Shown piece by piece: positions 25,668-34,802 of a DNA stretch of 61,550 bases. The stretch is from Aerococcus sp. UBA6277. Its GTDB lineage: Bacteria > Bacillota > Bacilli > Lactobacillales > Aerococcaceae. A model generated the notes under the pieces. It ran no database searches. It saw only the letters and a program-made list of their open reading frames with translations, and had not been told where the DNA came from. The position numbers and the translations under genes are program-made. The stretch's first letter is position 1; every line of letters begins with the position of its first letter. The stretch covers positions 1 to 61,550 of the forward strand of contig NZ_DJUR01000004.1 in assembly GCF_002440555.1 (NCBI RefSeq). The letters run 5' to 3'.

Positions 25668-26641
25668 TAGATCAGCTCCTTATGAAAACTGAAATCCAAC
25701 TCAAGTGTCACATTGGCGATATAAGCTTGCATTTTATTGATTCCTGGATTAAGTGTAAGCTCACCGTTGCCATAAGTACCTGGCATCAAGTTATAGATTT
25801 CATTATCACGCATAATCGTTACCTTATGACTAGTTGTAATAATTGGTGTCACACCAGTAATGCCTGGGTTAACAAGAACGAATTCTAAGTACTCTGTTTG
25901 AGCTTGCACAACATCTTGTTCAAGTAGCCAACCGCTATGACCTGCTAATTTATAAGCATACCTAGATGGTCGTCTATCAGACATAGCCACCGATATTTTA
26001 TCTATAATTTCATAAGTGTATCCGTGAAATTGTGGACTTATACTTGCACCACCACCAGTAGAGCTATTAGGATCATAATATTGTGTACTCCAAGCGCCAT
26101 AAGTCGCATAATCGCCAATGTTCAATTGCTTAAAACTAGACCATGTAGATTTATAAGTAAAATTCGTACGCTGACGAACATCAAAAGGAATTTTCATGAA
26201 AGCGACTAAGTCATGACCTTCAGGTAGCATATCTATCATAAACGGATAACACTCGAATACAATTTCTAAAACACCGTCATGCACATGTTGCAAGTCATAT
26301 TCCACATCACTAACTAATTCCGCCATGAAATAAAATCCAGGTATTTCTGAATAATAAAAAGGTCGACGACCAGAAGCCATCAACCAATTAATTATTTTAG
26401 AATTTTGGAAATATACTGAACTTTCTGACTTGTTCATAATGTGAAGTGGGAATTTGAGTAAGCGGTTGGTGTATTTCTGACCGCCATACAACTTACTAAA
26501 GTCATATTGCTTATTTGACCAAATCGCATCTTTAATCTTCTTATCTTTGCTTGGGTAACCAATCTCGACATCTCTGCCAATAGTTAGTCCAAAATCTCTT
26601 GTCGATTTACCGTTAAATTCGAAATATGGTATTAGCGCCAT
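25667..26641 (-). CDS. Distal tail protein (Dit)
   Basis: This 324-residue protein begins FEFNGKSTRDFGLTIGR, typical of the siphophage Dit N-terminal domain that makes the hexameric ring at the tail end. The rest includes a belt-like region with a galectin-like C-terminal part. It starts inside the end of the tape measure gene (10-base overlap), the normal place for dit, and its stop overlaps the Tal start. Confidence 0.88.
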   Translation of the reverse strand: MALIPYFEFNGKSTRDFGLTIGRDVEIGYPSKDKKIKDAIWSNKQYDFSKLYGGQKYTNRLLKFPLHIMNKSESSVYFQNSKIINWLMASGRRPFYYSEIPGFYFMAELVSDVEYDLQHVHDGVLEIVFECYPFMIDMLPEGHDLVAFMKIPFDVRQRTNFTYKSTWSSFKQLNIGDYATYGAWSTQYYDPNSSTGGGASISPQFHGYTYEIIDKISVAMSDRRPSRYAYKLAGHSGWLLEQDVVQAQTEYLEFVLVNPGITGVTPIITTSHKVTIMRDNEIYNLMPGTYGNGELTLNPGINKMQAYIANVTLELDFSFHKELI

Positions 26642-29600
26642 CTATCAACCGCCACTCCTCTCCTTATTGCATTTGTTCTATTTGCAGACTTCTGGTCAAT
26701 AGCTGGTATCAACTCTTCGGTCATTTTTCTTCTGTTCATAACAATTTCATTATTAATGATTTTACCTTCTTGAATGCTATCGTTAATTCGTTCTAAAAGC
26801 GCTTCTAACGGCTTTAAATCAATAGTAGGCATACTTACATTAGTTGGTACATTAGCACGTTCTAAACTGATGGAATCTCTAATAAACTGTGCATCATTTG
26901 TTATACCAACACCATCTGCGTATTGTGGTAAACCTGGAAACATTGTGGCAGTACTTGAAGCTTTCAATACTTTCGAACCGCGAGGTAAATCCATAATTAC
27001 GTTTCGGCCGGTAGGTATATATTGCGTACCATCTGGATACTCAATCATTTCACGGAATCGTGAACCTTTTTGGTCATTTACCATAGCAAAACCACCCGGG
27101 TGGAAATTAGTACCTCGTTCATATCCAACTAAACCTTTTACAGTGTTCCATGCACCTCCAACCAATTGTGCAATAAATTGAATATTTCTTACTGTAGGTA
27201 CAGAATAAAAAGCGCTTCTAGCTAATGATGCTGTGCTTGACACTTCTTCACTAGCTAAGAAATCTGTTAATTTACTGGTTGGAACGCTTGAATGCGCTGT
27301 TTTTGCGTTACTAGCTTTATTGGAGACATCTTCACTTGCATTAAAATTAGTCTGCTTACTAGTCGGTACACTGGCATGAGCTCCCTTGGCGGAACTTGCG
27401 TTTGTTGATACTTGTTCAGATGCACCAAAATTCGTGTGTTTACTTATAGGTACACTACCGATTGCGACGTTCACATTTCCAGCAACTGGAGTTAGGCTCT
27501 CTTGTGCAGTAAAGAACGTATTTCTAGCTTCTGGAACTGATAGAATATTGTTAGTTGCGGTGGCTACTCCATCTGCTGTTTGGTCAGTTGCATGCAGCAT
27601 CTTTTCAGCATCCGGCAATTGCATAAATTCTTGTACAGTCTCAATAGCTTGTTGGCCATTGTCCTGGCTATCAACTACTAACTTCTTATATTCTTCAGCA
27701 GACATTACGCCCCATTGTTCAAGCAATTTGCCGATTTTATCGGTAGCATCATCCGCATTGGTGTCAATCGATGCAAATTTATCTACAAACTCAGCGTTTG
27801 ACCATAACCCCATAGACTGAATTCCATTTGCAACTTCTGGATCTACTTCACCTTTTAATACTGCTGATTTCTGTTCAACTGTTAAATCATTCCATTTGCC
27901 CAAATCTTGTAGAGCTTTTTCTAAATCTTCGCCATTTTGTACTTGATATAGTAACTCTTTTTCTTCAGTCGTCAAATCATTCCAAATACCTAAGTCTGTT
28001 AATAATTCTTCAACTTTTTGGGTAGAGTAATCTGTATCAATTTTCATTTCTTTAGGCGGAAGTTCTTTAGCGCCATATCTATCTAAAGATTCAATGACGA
28101 TATTCATCGCTTCTTCAGTAGTTTCTGCATTTTTTAAATTCTCAATTGCTTCATCATTTAAGATGCCCATTCGATTCATTGATTCAATTGCAGTCTTACT
28201 GGTTAACAATTCCATATTATCGCCCAACATCGCCATCAATTCATCGTTTTCAGTTAATGACTCACCGGTAGCTTCAGAAATTTTATTCAAGCTAAGGATC
28301 ATCGACAATGCTTCATCTTCTGTTAGCTCTCGTCTTTCCTTAGCAGCATTTGTTAAAATTTCCGTAATCGATTGTTGAGATGTTTGGATTGCATAAATCT
28401 CATTTTGAGTACGTGCATTTATTGCATCTATTTCCTGTTGGTACTGCTCTGGACTATACATATCTTTTCGAGCTTCCAAAGCATCTAATTCGGCTTGTCT
28501 GCGCTCTTGTAAAGAAGTAATTGTTTGGGTTGTGACACTTTCAACAGCTTGGATTTGAGCACTAGCCCATTCTGGCGACACTTTTATGCCATCTTCTAAA
28601 GCCCGCATTACTTCCGAGCTAGCATTACCTAACATCGTTCCATAGTTATTGAAAGCTTCTGCGACCCGATTGATTTCTTCTTCGGATGCACCAAATTCTT
28701 TCATTTTTTGGTTAACTTCATCTAATTCTAAAGTAAATTGTTTGGAGATAACGCCTTTAAAGAACTGATGTTGGTTATTAAACAAACCTTCATCAAACAT
28801 TGCATCAAGTGAATTTTGAATATCTGCGTTCGCTTTTTGAATATCTCTAGCAGCTTGCTTATATGCTTCAGCACTTGCTTCCGCACCATCAACCGCTACG
28901 TTTCCGACTTCTTTCACTGAATCAATTCCTGAAGTAACACCGTCAAACCAGTCTTGGTAGGCCCCGTCTGTCTCTTCAACTGATTCTTTAGCACGCCTTT
29001 GTGGTTCTGTTGCTTCATGGTAAATGGCATAACCAATTCCACCAATTGCAGCTACTGCTAACCCAGCTCCAATCACCCAAGGATTGAATGCTGTTGCACC
29101 TAACCCAGATACTTTTCCTGCTTTACTACCAACATCATCGAGTCCTTTACCAGCATCTAAAGCACTGTCAGCAATATCTTTCATTGCTTTTTTACCAGCA
29201 TTGTTAGACATTAAGTTGATTAAACCTTTACCTAGCATACCAACCCCAGTGGTTAATTTACCAAAAACGAATATTCCTTTACCCGCTATTGTAAGTACCG
29301 GTCCAGCTGCCGCTGCAATACCAGCCCATTTTAAGATATTATTTTGTTGTTCTTCCGATAATTCGCTGAAGGATTCAACTAGGCCAGTTATATATTTAAC
29401 ACCATCATTAAACATTGGTAGCAACTTCTCACCAACTGTAATTGATAATGTTTCTAATGAACCTTGTAATTCTTCCCAATTACGTGCTGATTCACTCATT
29501 TGTGAATCTGCTGCTTCTTGTGCCGCAGTTGCATCTTCAGTAGCTTTTTTATATTCTCCTAATCCAGCTGAACCTTCGTTCATAAATACTGTTGCAGCAC

Positions 29601-30837
29601 GAACCGCATCACTACCGAAAATAGTAGCCATAGCTTGTTGTTGCTGTTCTTGTGATAGTCCAGTGAATCCATCTTGTAATTCTTGAGCGACGTCAGTCAT
29701 TGATTTCATATTTCCATCAGCATCATATAGATTAATACCTAAATCAGCCATTAATTCAGATGCCTTAGAAGTTGGTGCTGACAATCTTTGGAGCATTGAT
29801 TTTAATGATGTACCAGCATCCGAACCTTGAATACCGGCATCCGCCATCGCAGCAATTGCTGCAGTTGTATCTTCAACTGACCATCCTGCCGTGTTGGCTA
29901 CTGTACCAACCTGACTCAAAGCTTGACCCATGGATTCCACACTAGCGGTAGATGCATCCGCACCTCCGGCTAAAGCATTAGCGATTTGACTTGAATCCTC
30001 AGCTTCAATATTAAACATGTTCATCCCTTGAACAGTCATTTCGGCCGCATCCGCCAAAGCAATATTACCAGCCGCTGCTAAGTCCATTGCAGTCTTTAGA
30101 CCACCAGCTTCAATTTGAGCGACACTCATACCACCTTTAGCCAATTCAACCATTGCTTCGCCTGATTCTTTTGCACTAAAAATAGTATCTTCACCCATCT
30201 GAATAGCTAGTTCACGCAATCGACTCATTTCTTCGCCTGAAGCTTTAGAAGCGTATTGTAACTGGCTCATGGAATCTTCAAAAGACATCGAAGCCTTGAT
30301 TGCTGCCGCACCTAATCCGATGATTGGAAGTGTGATACCCGTGGTCATTTTGCCACCAATATCAGCAACTCCTTGACCGAATTTAGATATCTTTTCGCCA
30401 CCAGTGACTAAATGATCACTAGCTTTATTTAGAACACCAGTCCAACCTTCAGTTTCGACTTTAGTACGAGCGATTTCGCCTGCTGTATTTTTTAATTGAT
30501 TTTGATAATTGAATAATTGGGATTCAGCTTGTTTCAGTTGACCAGCTAACTTTTCAGTTTGAGCGGTAGCCTTACCATCAACAAATGATCCTTCGTAAGA
30601 TTTTTTTAATGAATCGACTTGTTTCTTTTGAGCTTCAATGACTTTGGTTAAACCTTTGAAATTAGCTTCTAACCCTTGCATTTTATTACCCGCAAGTTTA
30701 GCAGCATTCATTTCAGATTTCATCGAATTCGCCCAAGTCTTTACTTCTCTTTTTGAAGATTGTAGACCTTTACCAAAATCGGAACTATCCAATCCTAATT
30801 CAATAATCATTTGTCCCAAGGGTGCATTCCCTGCCAT
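26632..30837 (-). CDS. Tail tape measure protein
   Basis: This 1401-residue protein sets tail length. The N-terminal coiled coil (residues 1-150, FGKGLQSSKREVKTWANSM) is followed by the TP901-type core (about 190-480, with AALAKGGMSVAQIEAGGLK-like helices), then two hydrophobic patches (about 500-610, AAGPVLTIAGKG and GLAVAAIGGIGYAIY) typical of the part that enters the membrane. Near residues 1125-1225 about four tandem repeats carry SVPTSK-x-T-x-F-x-ASE. It starts 15 bases after the gpGT stop with AAGGAGG. The central region lacks a visible lysozyme domain. Confidence 0.93.
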   Translation of the reverse strand: MAGNAPLGQMIIELGLDSSDFGKGLQSSKREVKTWANSMKSEMNAAKLAGNKMQGLEANFKGLTKVIEAQKKQVDSLKKSYEGSFVDGKATAQTEKLAGQLKQAESQLFNYQNQLKNTAGEIARTKVETEGWTGVLNKASDHLVTGGEKISKFGQGVADIGGKMTTGITLPIIGLGAAAIKASMSFEDSMSQLQYASKASGEEMSRLRELAIQMGEDTIFSAKESGEAMVELAKGGMSVAQIEAGGLKTAMDLAAAGNIALADAAEMTVQGMNMFNIEAEDSSQIANALAGGADASTASVESMGQALSQVGTVANTAGWSVEDTTAAIAAMADAGIQGSDAGTSLKSMLQRLSAPTSKASELMADLGINLYDADGNMKSMTDVAQELQDGFTGLSQEQQQQAMATIFGSDAVRAATVFMNEGSAGLGEYKKATEDATAAQEAADSQMSESARNWEELQGSLETLSITVGEKLLPMFNDGVKYITGLVESFSELSEEQQNNILKWAGIAAAAGPVLTIAGKGIFVFGKLTTGVGMLGKGLINLMSNNAGKKAMKDIADSALDAGKGLDDVGSKAGKVSGLGATAFNPWVIGAGLAVAAIGGIGYAIYHEATEPQRRAKESVEETDGAYQDWFDGVTSGIDSVKEVGNVAVDGAEASAEAYKQAARDIQKANADIQNSLDAMFDEGLFNNQHQFFKGVISKQFTLELDEVNQKMKEFGASEEEINRVAEAFNNYGTMLGNASSEVMRALEDGIKVSPEWASAQIQAVESVTTQTITSLQERRQAELDALEARKDMYSPEQYQQEIDAINARTQNEIYAIQTSQQSITEILTNAAKERRELTEDEALSMILSLNKISEATGESLTENDELMAMLGDNMELLTSKTAIESMNRMGILNDEAIENLKNAETTEEAMNIVIESLDRYGAKELPPKEMKIDTDYSTQKVEELLTDLGIWNDLTTEEKELLYQVQNGEDLEKALQDLGKWNDLTVEQKSAVLKGEVDPEVANGIQSMGLWSNAEFVDKFASIDTNADDATDKIGKLLEQWGVMSAEEYKKLVVDSQDNGQQAIETVQEFMQLPDAEKMLHATDQTADGVATATNNILSVPEARNTFFTAQESLTPVAGNVNVAIGSVPISKHTNFGASEQVSTNASSAKGAHASVPTSKQTNFNASEDVSNKASNAKTAHSSVPTSKLTDFLASEEVSSTASLARSAFYSVPTVRNIQFIAQLVGGAWNTVKGLVGYERGTNFHPGGFAMVNDQKGSRFREMIEYPDGTQYIPTGRNVIMDLPRGSKVLKASSTATMFPGLPQYADGVGITNDAQFIRDSISLERANVPTNVSMPTIDLKPLEALLERINDSIQEGKIINNEIVMNRRKMTEELIPAIDQKSANRTNAIRRGVAVDRWR
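27170..27470 (-). repeat. Tandem 29-residue repeats inside the tape measure gene
   Basis: About four consecutive units with the pattern VP-x-SK-x-T-x-F-x-ASE-x-V-S-x-x-AS-x-A-K-x-A-x-x-S are visible in the translation. The last unit is degenerate (VPTVRNIQFIAQ). They are in frame and lie just before the C-terminal domain. Confidence 0.75.
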
Positions 30838-30852
30838 ATTTTACCTCCTTTC

Positions 30853-31358
30853 CTAAATTGTTTTGATAAAGTCTGCTAAATCAACTGCATCTTGTTTAGT
30901 AGATTTTTGACTAAATAGCACACCCATTAGCATGTCATAATCAGTGTCTAACACATCATTAATTGTGTAGCCATCTATACCCTTAACGATGTTTCTAACT
31001 AAGCTGTAGAGATTATCTAAAGCCTCTTTAGCGGTTATTTTTCCGCCGCCTCCTCTTTTTTTGGGTCAAGATCAATACCCAGAACTACCCAAATTTTTTG
31101 TTGAATCGCTTCTTGGAAATCACGAGCATCTAGTCCATCTAATAAAGCTTCTGGTGTCACACGTTCGTCATCAAATAGACCAGCGACAAATTCAACTTTT
31201 TTAACAATCACGTCTAAGCCTTGTTTAATTTCGCCCTCTTCAATCGCCTTTTCAATTTCCATCCATTCAAATAATTTTCGCATTGGAATATCTTTCTGAA
31301 TAAATGTATTAATGTTGCCTTTTTCATCTTTTAATTCTAATCGTAATTCTTTTGCCAT
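30853..31358 (-). CDS. Tail assembly chaperone gpGT by programmed -1 frameshift
   Basis: The open frame after gpG cannot start by itself, but a -1 shift at CCCAAAA (31059-31065, zero-frame codons CCA AAA) joins gpG residues 1 to about 100 to a further frame of about 67 codons (RGGGGKITAKEALDNLYSLV and on to LADFIKTI) that ends at TAG 30853-30855, 15 bases before the tape measure start. This is the layout of lambda gpG/gpGT, where both products fold around the tape measure during tail assembly. Confidence 0.9.
31035..31358 (-). CDS. Tail assembly chaperone gpG
   Basis: This protein of about 107 residues (start at ATG 31358, preceded by GGAGGTTAAAAAT; the frame extends to 31373) is acidic and helical with KLFEWMEIEKAIEEGEIKQG, typical of phage tail chaperones between major tail protein and tape measure. 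It ends DPKKEEAAEK, and the slippery site lies at the DPKK codons. It acts in the cytoplasm in tail assembly and is not a virion part. Confidence 0.87.
   Translation of the reverse strand: MAKELRLELKDEKGNINTFIQKDIPMRKLFEWMEIEKAIEEGEIKQGLDVIVKKVEFVAGLFDDERVTPEALLDGLDARDFQEAIQQKIWVVLGIDLDPKKEEAAEK
31059..31065 (-). other. Slippery heptamer for -1 ribosomal frameshift
   Basis: On the minus strand C CCA AAA is followed by AAA GAG. It is a canonical X XXY YYZ heptamer in the zero frame of gpG. The run of seven A also offers A AAA AAA as an alternative slip site. Confidence 0.88.
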
Positions 31359-31380
31359 ATTTTTAACCTCCAAAAAAATA

Positions 31381-31403
31381 GGCTACTCCATATGGAAGTA
31401 GCC
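31381..31403 (-). terminator. Terminator between major tail protein and gpG
   Basis: GGCTACTCC pairs with GGA(A)GTAGCC around ATAT (one bulged A). On the minus strand TATTTTTTTGG follows. It limits read-through from the highly expressed major tail gene into gpG and the tape measure. Confidence 0.85.
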
Positions 31404-31419
31404 GTTAACTGTTGTAAAA

Positions 31420-32004
31420 TTATCCTTCTGGTAACGTTGGGAACACTTGGTTTTCCAGTTTTGTGATTGATTCTTGCGCATCCCCCACATATTTACCAAC
31501 TACTTGACCAAATGATTCGCCTTCTTTAGTATCTTCAATCGCGCTGAATACATAAGTTTCGGCCTCAGGCGTAAATGCTTCATTGTTCAATGTATTTAAT
31601 GTGATTGATTCTTTTGAGATTTTACCTTTGAAGAAACCTAGCATCGCTTTTTCTCCTTGTAAGTTTCCTGATTCAAGCATAATCGCTACATAAGGCGCTT
31701 CAGTATCGTTACCGATATATGAAATACCTTCAGTTGAAGTTTTATAACCTAAAATTTTATCATTTGCTGCATCCGGTAAATCTAATAATCCTAAGTTGAC
31801 TGAGACATCACCAGTACCACGTTGCGATACGTAGTAAGCAATATCTGAACCGTACACTCGAGTTGCTTCTTTAGATAATCCTGTAATTTCTGCTGTGGTA
31901 GTTGCACCTTCTTCAGCCTTACCTTCAACAATAATTTTTTCAGTTACTGTACCATCTGATCCAAAAATACCGATGGTAGCACGTTTAAATCCTACTAATG
32001 TCAT
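31420..32004 (-). CDS. Major tail protein
   Basis: This 194-residue protein has the size, position (between tail completion genes and gpG) and beta-rich pattern of siphophage tail-tube proteins, with the motif NAEITGLSKEATRVYGSDIAYYVS-like segment typical of the phi13/TP901 family (residues about 37-58). It polymerises into the tail tube. AAAGGAGAG precedes the ATG and a strong terminator follows, consistent with high expression. Confidence 0.88.
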   Translation of the reverse strand: MTLVGFKRATIGIFGSDGTVTEKIIVEGKAEEGATTTAEITGLSKEATRVYGSDIAYYVSQRGTGDVSVNLGLLDLPDAANDKILGYKTSTEGISYIGNDTEAPYVAIMLESGNLQGEKAMLGFFKGKISKESITLNTLNNEAFTPEAETYVFSAIEDTKEGESFGQVVGKYVGDAQESITKLENQVFPTLPEG

Positions 32005-32016
32005 TTTATCTCTCCT

Positions 32017-32406
32017 TTAATAATTCGTTTCGTATAAATTAGTCACTTTACGGTATCTTCTGACATCAACAAATCGTTGAACATCGTCTAAATACTCATC
32101 CAATCCAAATTCCAGTTGACCAAAACCTAAATTCCACATTATATTTTTAATTTGATAAGCAAGTTCTTTAACTTGTTTGCGATTGCCACCTTCAACACTC
32201 AACTGATAAGTCATTTCTATTGCCAACTCTTGGTTAGATCCATAGACTGCTGGGATTGGTGTTGAGAATGGTGTGATGATGATAAATGGTGTTACCATTT
32301 CATCATTCTCGTTGTACGTGTAATAGCGTATACGCCCTTTAACTTGTTCTTGTATAATCTCATCATAATTCAATTCATCATAAATGATATCCAGCATATC
32401 TAACAT
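32017..32406 (-). CDS. Tail terminator/completion protein (DUF806-like)
   Basis: This 129-residue protein (MLDMLDIIYDELNYDEI onward) lies directly before the major tail gene, where siphophages encode the tail terminator that caps the tube and binds the head connector. The TPIPAVYGSNQELAIEMTYQL segment fits the DUF806 group seen in lactic phages. The assignment rests on position and weak similarity. Confidence 0.72.
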   Translation of the reverse strand: MLDMLDIIYDELNYDEIIQEQVKGRIRYYTYNENDEMVTPFIIITPFSTPIPAVYGSNQELAIEMTYQLSVEGGNRKQVKELAYQIKNIMWNLGFGQLEFGLDEYLDDVQRFVDVRRYRKVTNLYETNY

Positions 32407-32820
32407 CTATTTCACCAACTCACTTAAATTTTCACGCATATTTGACAAGAATTGATTTCTTGAACCATCAATATACCCTTGGATTACACCCATTCCACGA
32501 GGACTGTACGAACGTCCATGACGAACATAGCCAAATTCGTTTAAATGAATTAACTTATACCTTTGCATTGGACCACGCCAACCAACCTTAGCAATATGTC
32601 TACCGCTAGAGTTTTTAGTCGCTCTACCATGAGTTGTCTCCTCAACTGTAGCCCCTGTATCCTTGTATGAACTAATTGCCTTCGCTAACCCTTCAGTATA
32701 TTCATCTGCTGCAGTATTAATAGCTTTATTGACGATACTTGAGACACGCCGTTCAGAAAATTGCTTTTCTAAATTAGCAACAATTTCATCAGCACCTTTG
32801 ATTTCAAAATTAAAGTCCAT
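32407..32820 (-). CDS. HK97 gp10-like head-tail protein
   Basis: This 137-residue protein begins MDFNFEIKGADEIVANLEK, typical of the HK97 gp10 family, and continues with a basic central part (KVGWRGPMQRYKLIHLNEFGYVRHG) that is also characteristic. It joins tail to head in the connector region. Its ATG overlaps the stop of the upstream head-closure gene (TAATG). Confidence 0.85.
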   Translation of the reverse strand: MDFNFEIKGADEIVANLEKQFSERRVSSIVNKAINTAADEYTEGLAKAISSYKDTGATVEETTHGRATKNSSGRHIAKVGWRGPMQRYKLIHLNEFGYVRHGRSYSPRGMGVIQGYIDGSRNQFLSNMRENLSELVK

Positions 32821-33185
32821 TACGCATCCGCTCCAAGCAGAACCGTAATGAACTCACTATTTTGAACATCCGGACGAATATCAGTGATATTCCACTTCAT
32901 GTTTTTATACCTAAAATCATCGATAATAACTACATGATGAGATTGTGGTTGATAGTCAGTTAACGGGTCTCGAATTTTAATCGTGATACCCTGTTTCACA
33001 CTCGTACTATGCATAATTTCCAAGTCCTTCATCGATGGGTTGTATACTTCTGCATAGCAATAAAACAATTTAGTTAGTTCAGTTTGATTAGGTTCTGGAC
33101 CACTCGTTTTTGATTCATAGAAACTTACTGGTGTACGTAACTCCCCGATATCTGTCACTGGCTTTTTATATTGTCGATTCATCAT
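32820..33185 (-). CDS. Head closure / head-tail adaptor (SPP1 gp16 family)
   Basis: This 121-residue protein has IGELRTPVSFYESKT near the N-terminus and VIIDDFRYKNMKWNITDIRP near the C-terminus. Both are hallmarks of the phage head-tail adaptor family that plugs the portal after packaging. It overlaps the upstream connector gene by 20 bases and the downstream gp10-like gene by one. Confidence 0.87.
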   Translation of the reverse strand: MMNRQYKKPVTDIGELRTPVSFYESKTSGPEPNQTELTKLFYCYAEVYNPSMKDLEIMHSTSVKQGITIKIRDPLTDYQPQSHHVVIIDDFRYKNMKWNITDIRPDVQNSEFITVLLGADA

Positions 33186-33453
33186 TCGTCAGCTCCTCAC
33201 CGTTTAGTCTGAGCGATAAATCGAAAATACGTGATTGAAAGTTCTCGTAAAAGAACTCTAGATTACCTGTATAAGCGTACCTAGCACGATTAAATACAAG
33301 TTCCTTTACTTCCCTATCCGAAAGACTACCGCCCACCAGAGCCAAAATATCGAGCTCTGATGCGCTAAGTAAGTCCATTAAATAGTCATCTTCAGCGGAA
33401 TGGAATATACGCATGTAAGTTTTAAAACTTTCTAGTAATGGCGTATCAACCAT
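33166..33453 (-). CDS. gp6-like head-tail connector protein
   Basis: This small helical protein (DTPLLESFKTYMRIFHSAEDDYLMDLL near its start) fits the phage gp6/QLRG family, whose helical ring binds below the portal. The family LxxAxxxxxxYTGN-like stretch RARYAYTGN is present. GTG 33462, ATG 33459 and ATG 33453 are possible starts; AGGTGA is best spaced for 33453. It overlaps the head-closure gene by 20 bases. Confidence 0.82.
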   Translation of the reverse strand: MVDTPLLESFKTYMRIFHSAEDDYLMDLLSASELDILALVGGSLSDREVKELVFNRARYAYTGNLEFFYENFQSRIFDLSLRLNGEELTNDESTI

Positions 33454-33462
33454 ATTCATCAC

Positions 33463-33627
33463 CTACTTTTCAGTTTTTGGTTCATCCAATCGCTCTAAGA
33501 AAGTATCGTCTAAGTTTTCAGCTACTTCCGTAGAACGTTTAACCGTCATCTCGATTTCATCATTTTTGGTATAAACTTTACCGTTTTTAATATCCTTAAA
33601 ATCTTTTAATACTTTAAATTTAGCCAT
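33463..33627 (-). CDS. Small phage protein between capsid and connector genes
   Basis: The minus strand encodes 54 residues beginning MAKFKVLKDFKDIKNGKVYT and ending LERLDEPKTEK, with ATG at 33627 and TAG at 33463. It fills the gap between the capsid gene and the gp6-like gene exactly (11 bases from the capsid stop). Small charged proteins at this place are common in HK97-type phages. Its function is unknown; a capsid accessory role is inference. Confidence 0.75.
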   Translation of the reverse strand: MAKFKVLKDFKDIKNGKVYTKNDEIEMTVKRSTEVAENLDDTFLERLDEPKTEK

Positions 33628-33637
33628 CTATTTCACC

Positions 33638-34774
33638 TTACCCTTCTGGTAAAGTTGCTGGTTCAGCTAATGTCCAAACCGCAGTTGCTTTACCATCTTT
33701 TGCTTTACCATACGCAAATTGTTTAGCGGTGTATAAGTCTAAATCTTCCAAAGCGAATGTTTGGTCAAATTTACGCAAAGTGATACCGCCACCGATGTAC
33801 GCATCGTAACGAGATTTAACAAATGATACTGCCGTACCTTTTTCTTGGAAAACAGATTCAACAATATTGATGTTAAATGGCACTGCATTTACATAAACAC
33901 CATTTGCATTTAAGATAGTAAATTTCGCTTCGATATCTGCTTTATCTTCTGAAGAAACTACTAGGTATAATTGACCTGCAGTATTAATTGCTTGTCCATT
34001 AGATTTAGTAGAGTGGTGCTTCTTAATATCTTTGAATTCTTGGATGATTGAATCTGTATCGGCAAATGATAAAGTCCCTTGAGCTGTTTTAACTGGATAA
34101 GTCGTCACGCCACCAGATACAGTACCATTATCGATATCACGGTTTAAACCAATTGGTTTATCATTACCATCACCAGATAGGAATGCTGCTTCTAAAGCAA
34201 CTGCAAATGCTTCAATGATTTGCAAGCGAACAAAACGTTCAATCCAGTTAACAGATAAATCAGTCAAGTCTTTTGGAACAACAACAAATGCTGTTAATTT
34301 GTTTTGAATTGCTACTTCGTCGCTGAACGCTGCATCTAACTGACCTTTGATTTCATCGAACACTTTACCCCAAACTGCTTGGCCAGACGTTTCAGAACGT
34401 AAGAATTTCAAGCGAATACCAGCGGATTTTAAGCCGATTGCATCTAGTAATGGATGTTCAGTTGTTAAATCTTCGAAGATTTCATCAATTGTTGTTTCTG
34501 GTAATAATTTTTCTTCTTTATAACCAACCTCTGTATTGATTTCATTGAAGAATTGATAAGTTTCTTTGCTCATTTTAGCTTTATTGATGTTTGCAGCTTG
34601 GTCAACTTGAAGATTAACTTCTTTCTTAGCTTCATCCATTACATCTTCAGCTAATGCATTAATCATATTTAAATAAGCGTCACCTTGTGCTTCTTGGTCA
34701 GCACCTTCTTTTACTGCGTTAATAAACTCTTCACGTTTAGAAGCGAAGTTTGTCATAGATTTTAATTTAAACAT
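33638..34774 (-). CDS. HK97-fold major capsid protein
   Basis: This 378-residue protein has a helical N-terminal scaffold (delta) domain of about 100 residues (FASKREEFINAVKEGADQEAQ), then the HK97 core with LLPETTIDEIFEDLTTEHPLLDAIGL and a C-terminal part including YIGGGITLRKF. The delta domain would be removed by the ClpP-like protease encoded just upstream. No separate scaffold gene is seen, as usual for this group. Confidence 0.93.
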   Translation of the reverse strand: MFKLKSMTNFASKREEFINAVKEGADQEAQGDAYLNMINALAEDVMDEAKKEVNLQVDQAANINKAKMSKETYQFFNEINTEVGYKEEKLLPETTIDEIFEDLTTEHPLLDAIGLKSAGIRLKFLRSETSGQAVWGKVFDEIKGQLDAAFSDEVAIQNKLTAFVVVPKDLTDLSVNWIERFVRLQIIEAFAVALEAAFLSGDGNDKPIGLNRDIDNGTVSGGVTTYPVKTAQGTLSFADTDSIIQEFKDIKKHHSTKSNGQAINTAGQLYLVVSSEDKADIEAKFTILNANGVYVNAVPFNINIVESVFQEKGTAVSFVKSRYDAYIGGGITLRKFDQTFALEDLDLYTAKQFAYGKAKDGKATAVWTLAEPATLPEG

Positions 34775-34802
34775 TTATTTTTCTCTCCTTTAATTTGGTG
34801 TA

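Noticed and set aside
29084..29686. 200-codon plus-strand open frame opposite the tape measure gene
   Set aside because: It is a mirror frame of the tape measure gene, is rich in Pro/Ala/Ser as usual for such shadows, and has no ribosome binding site.
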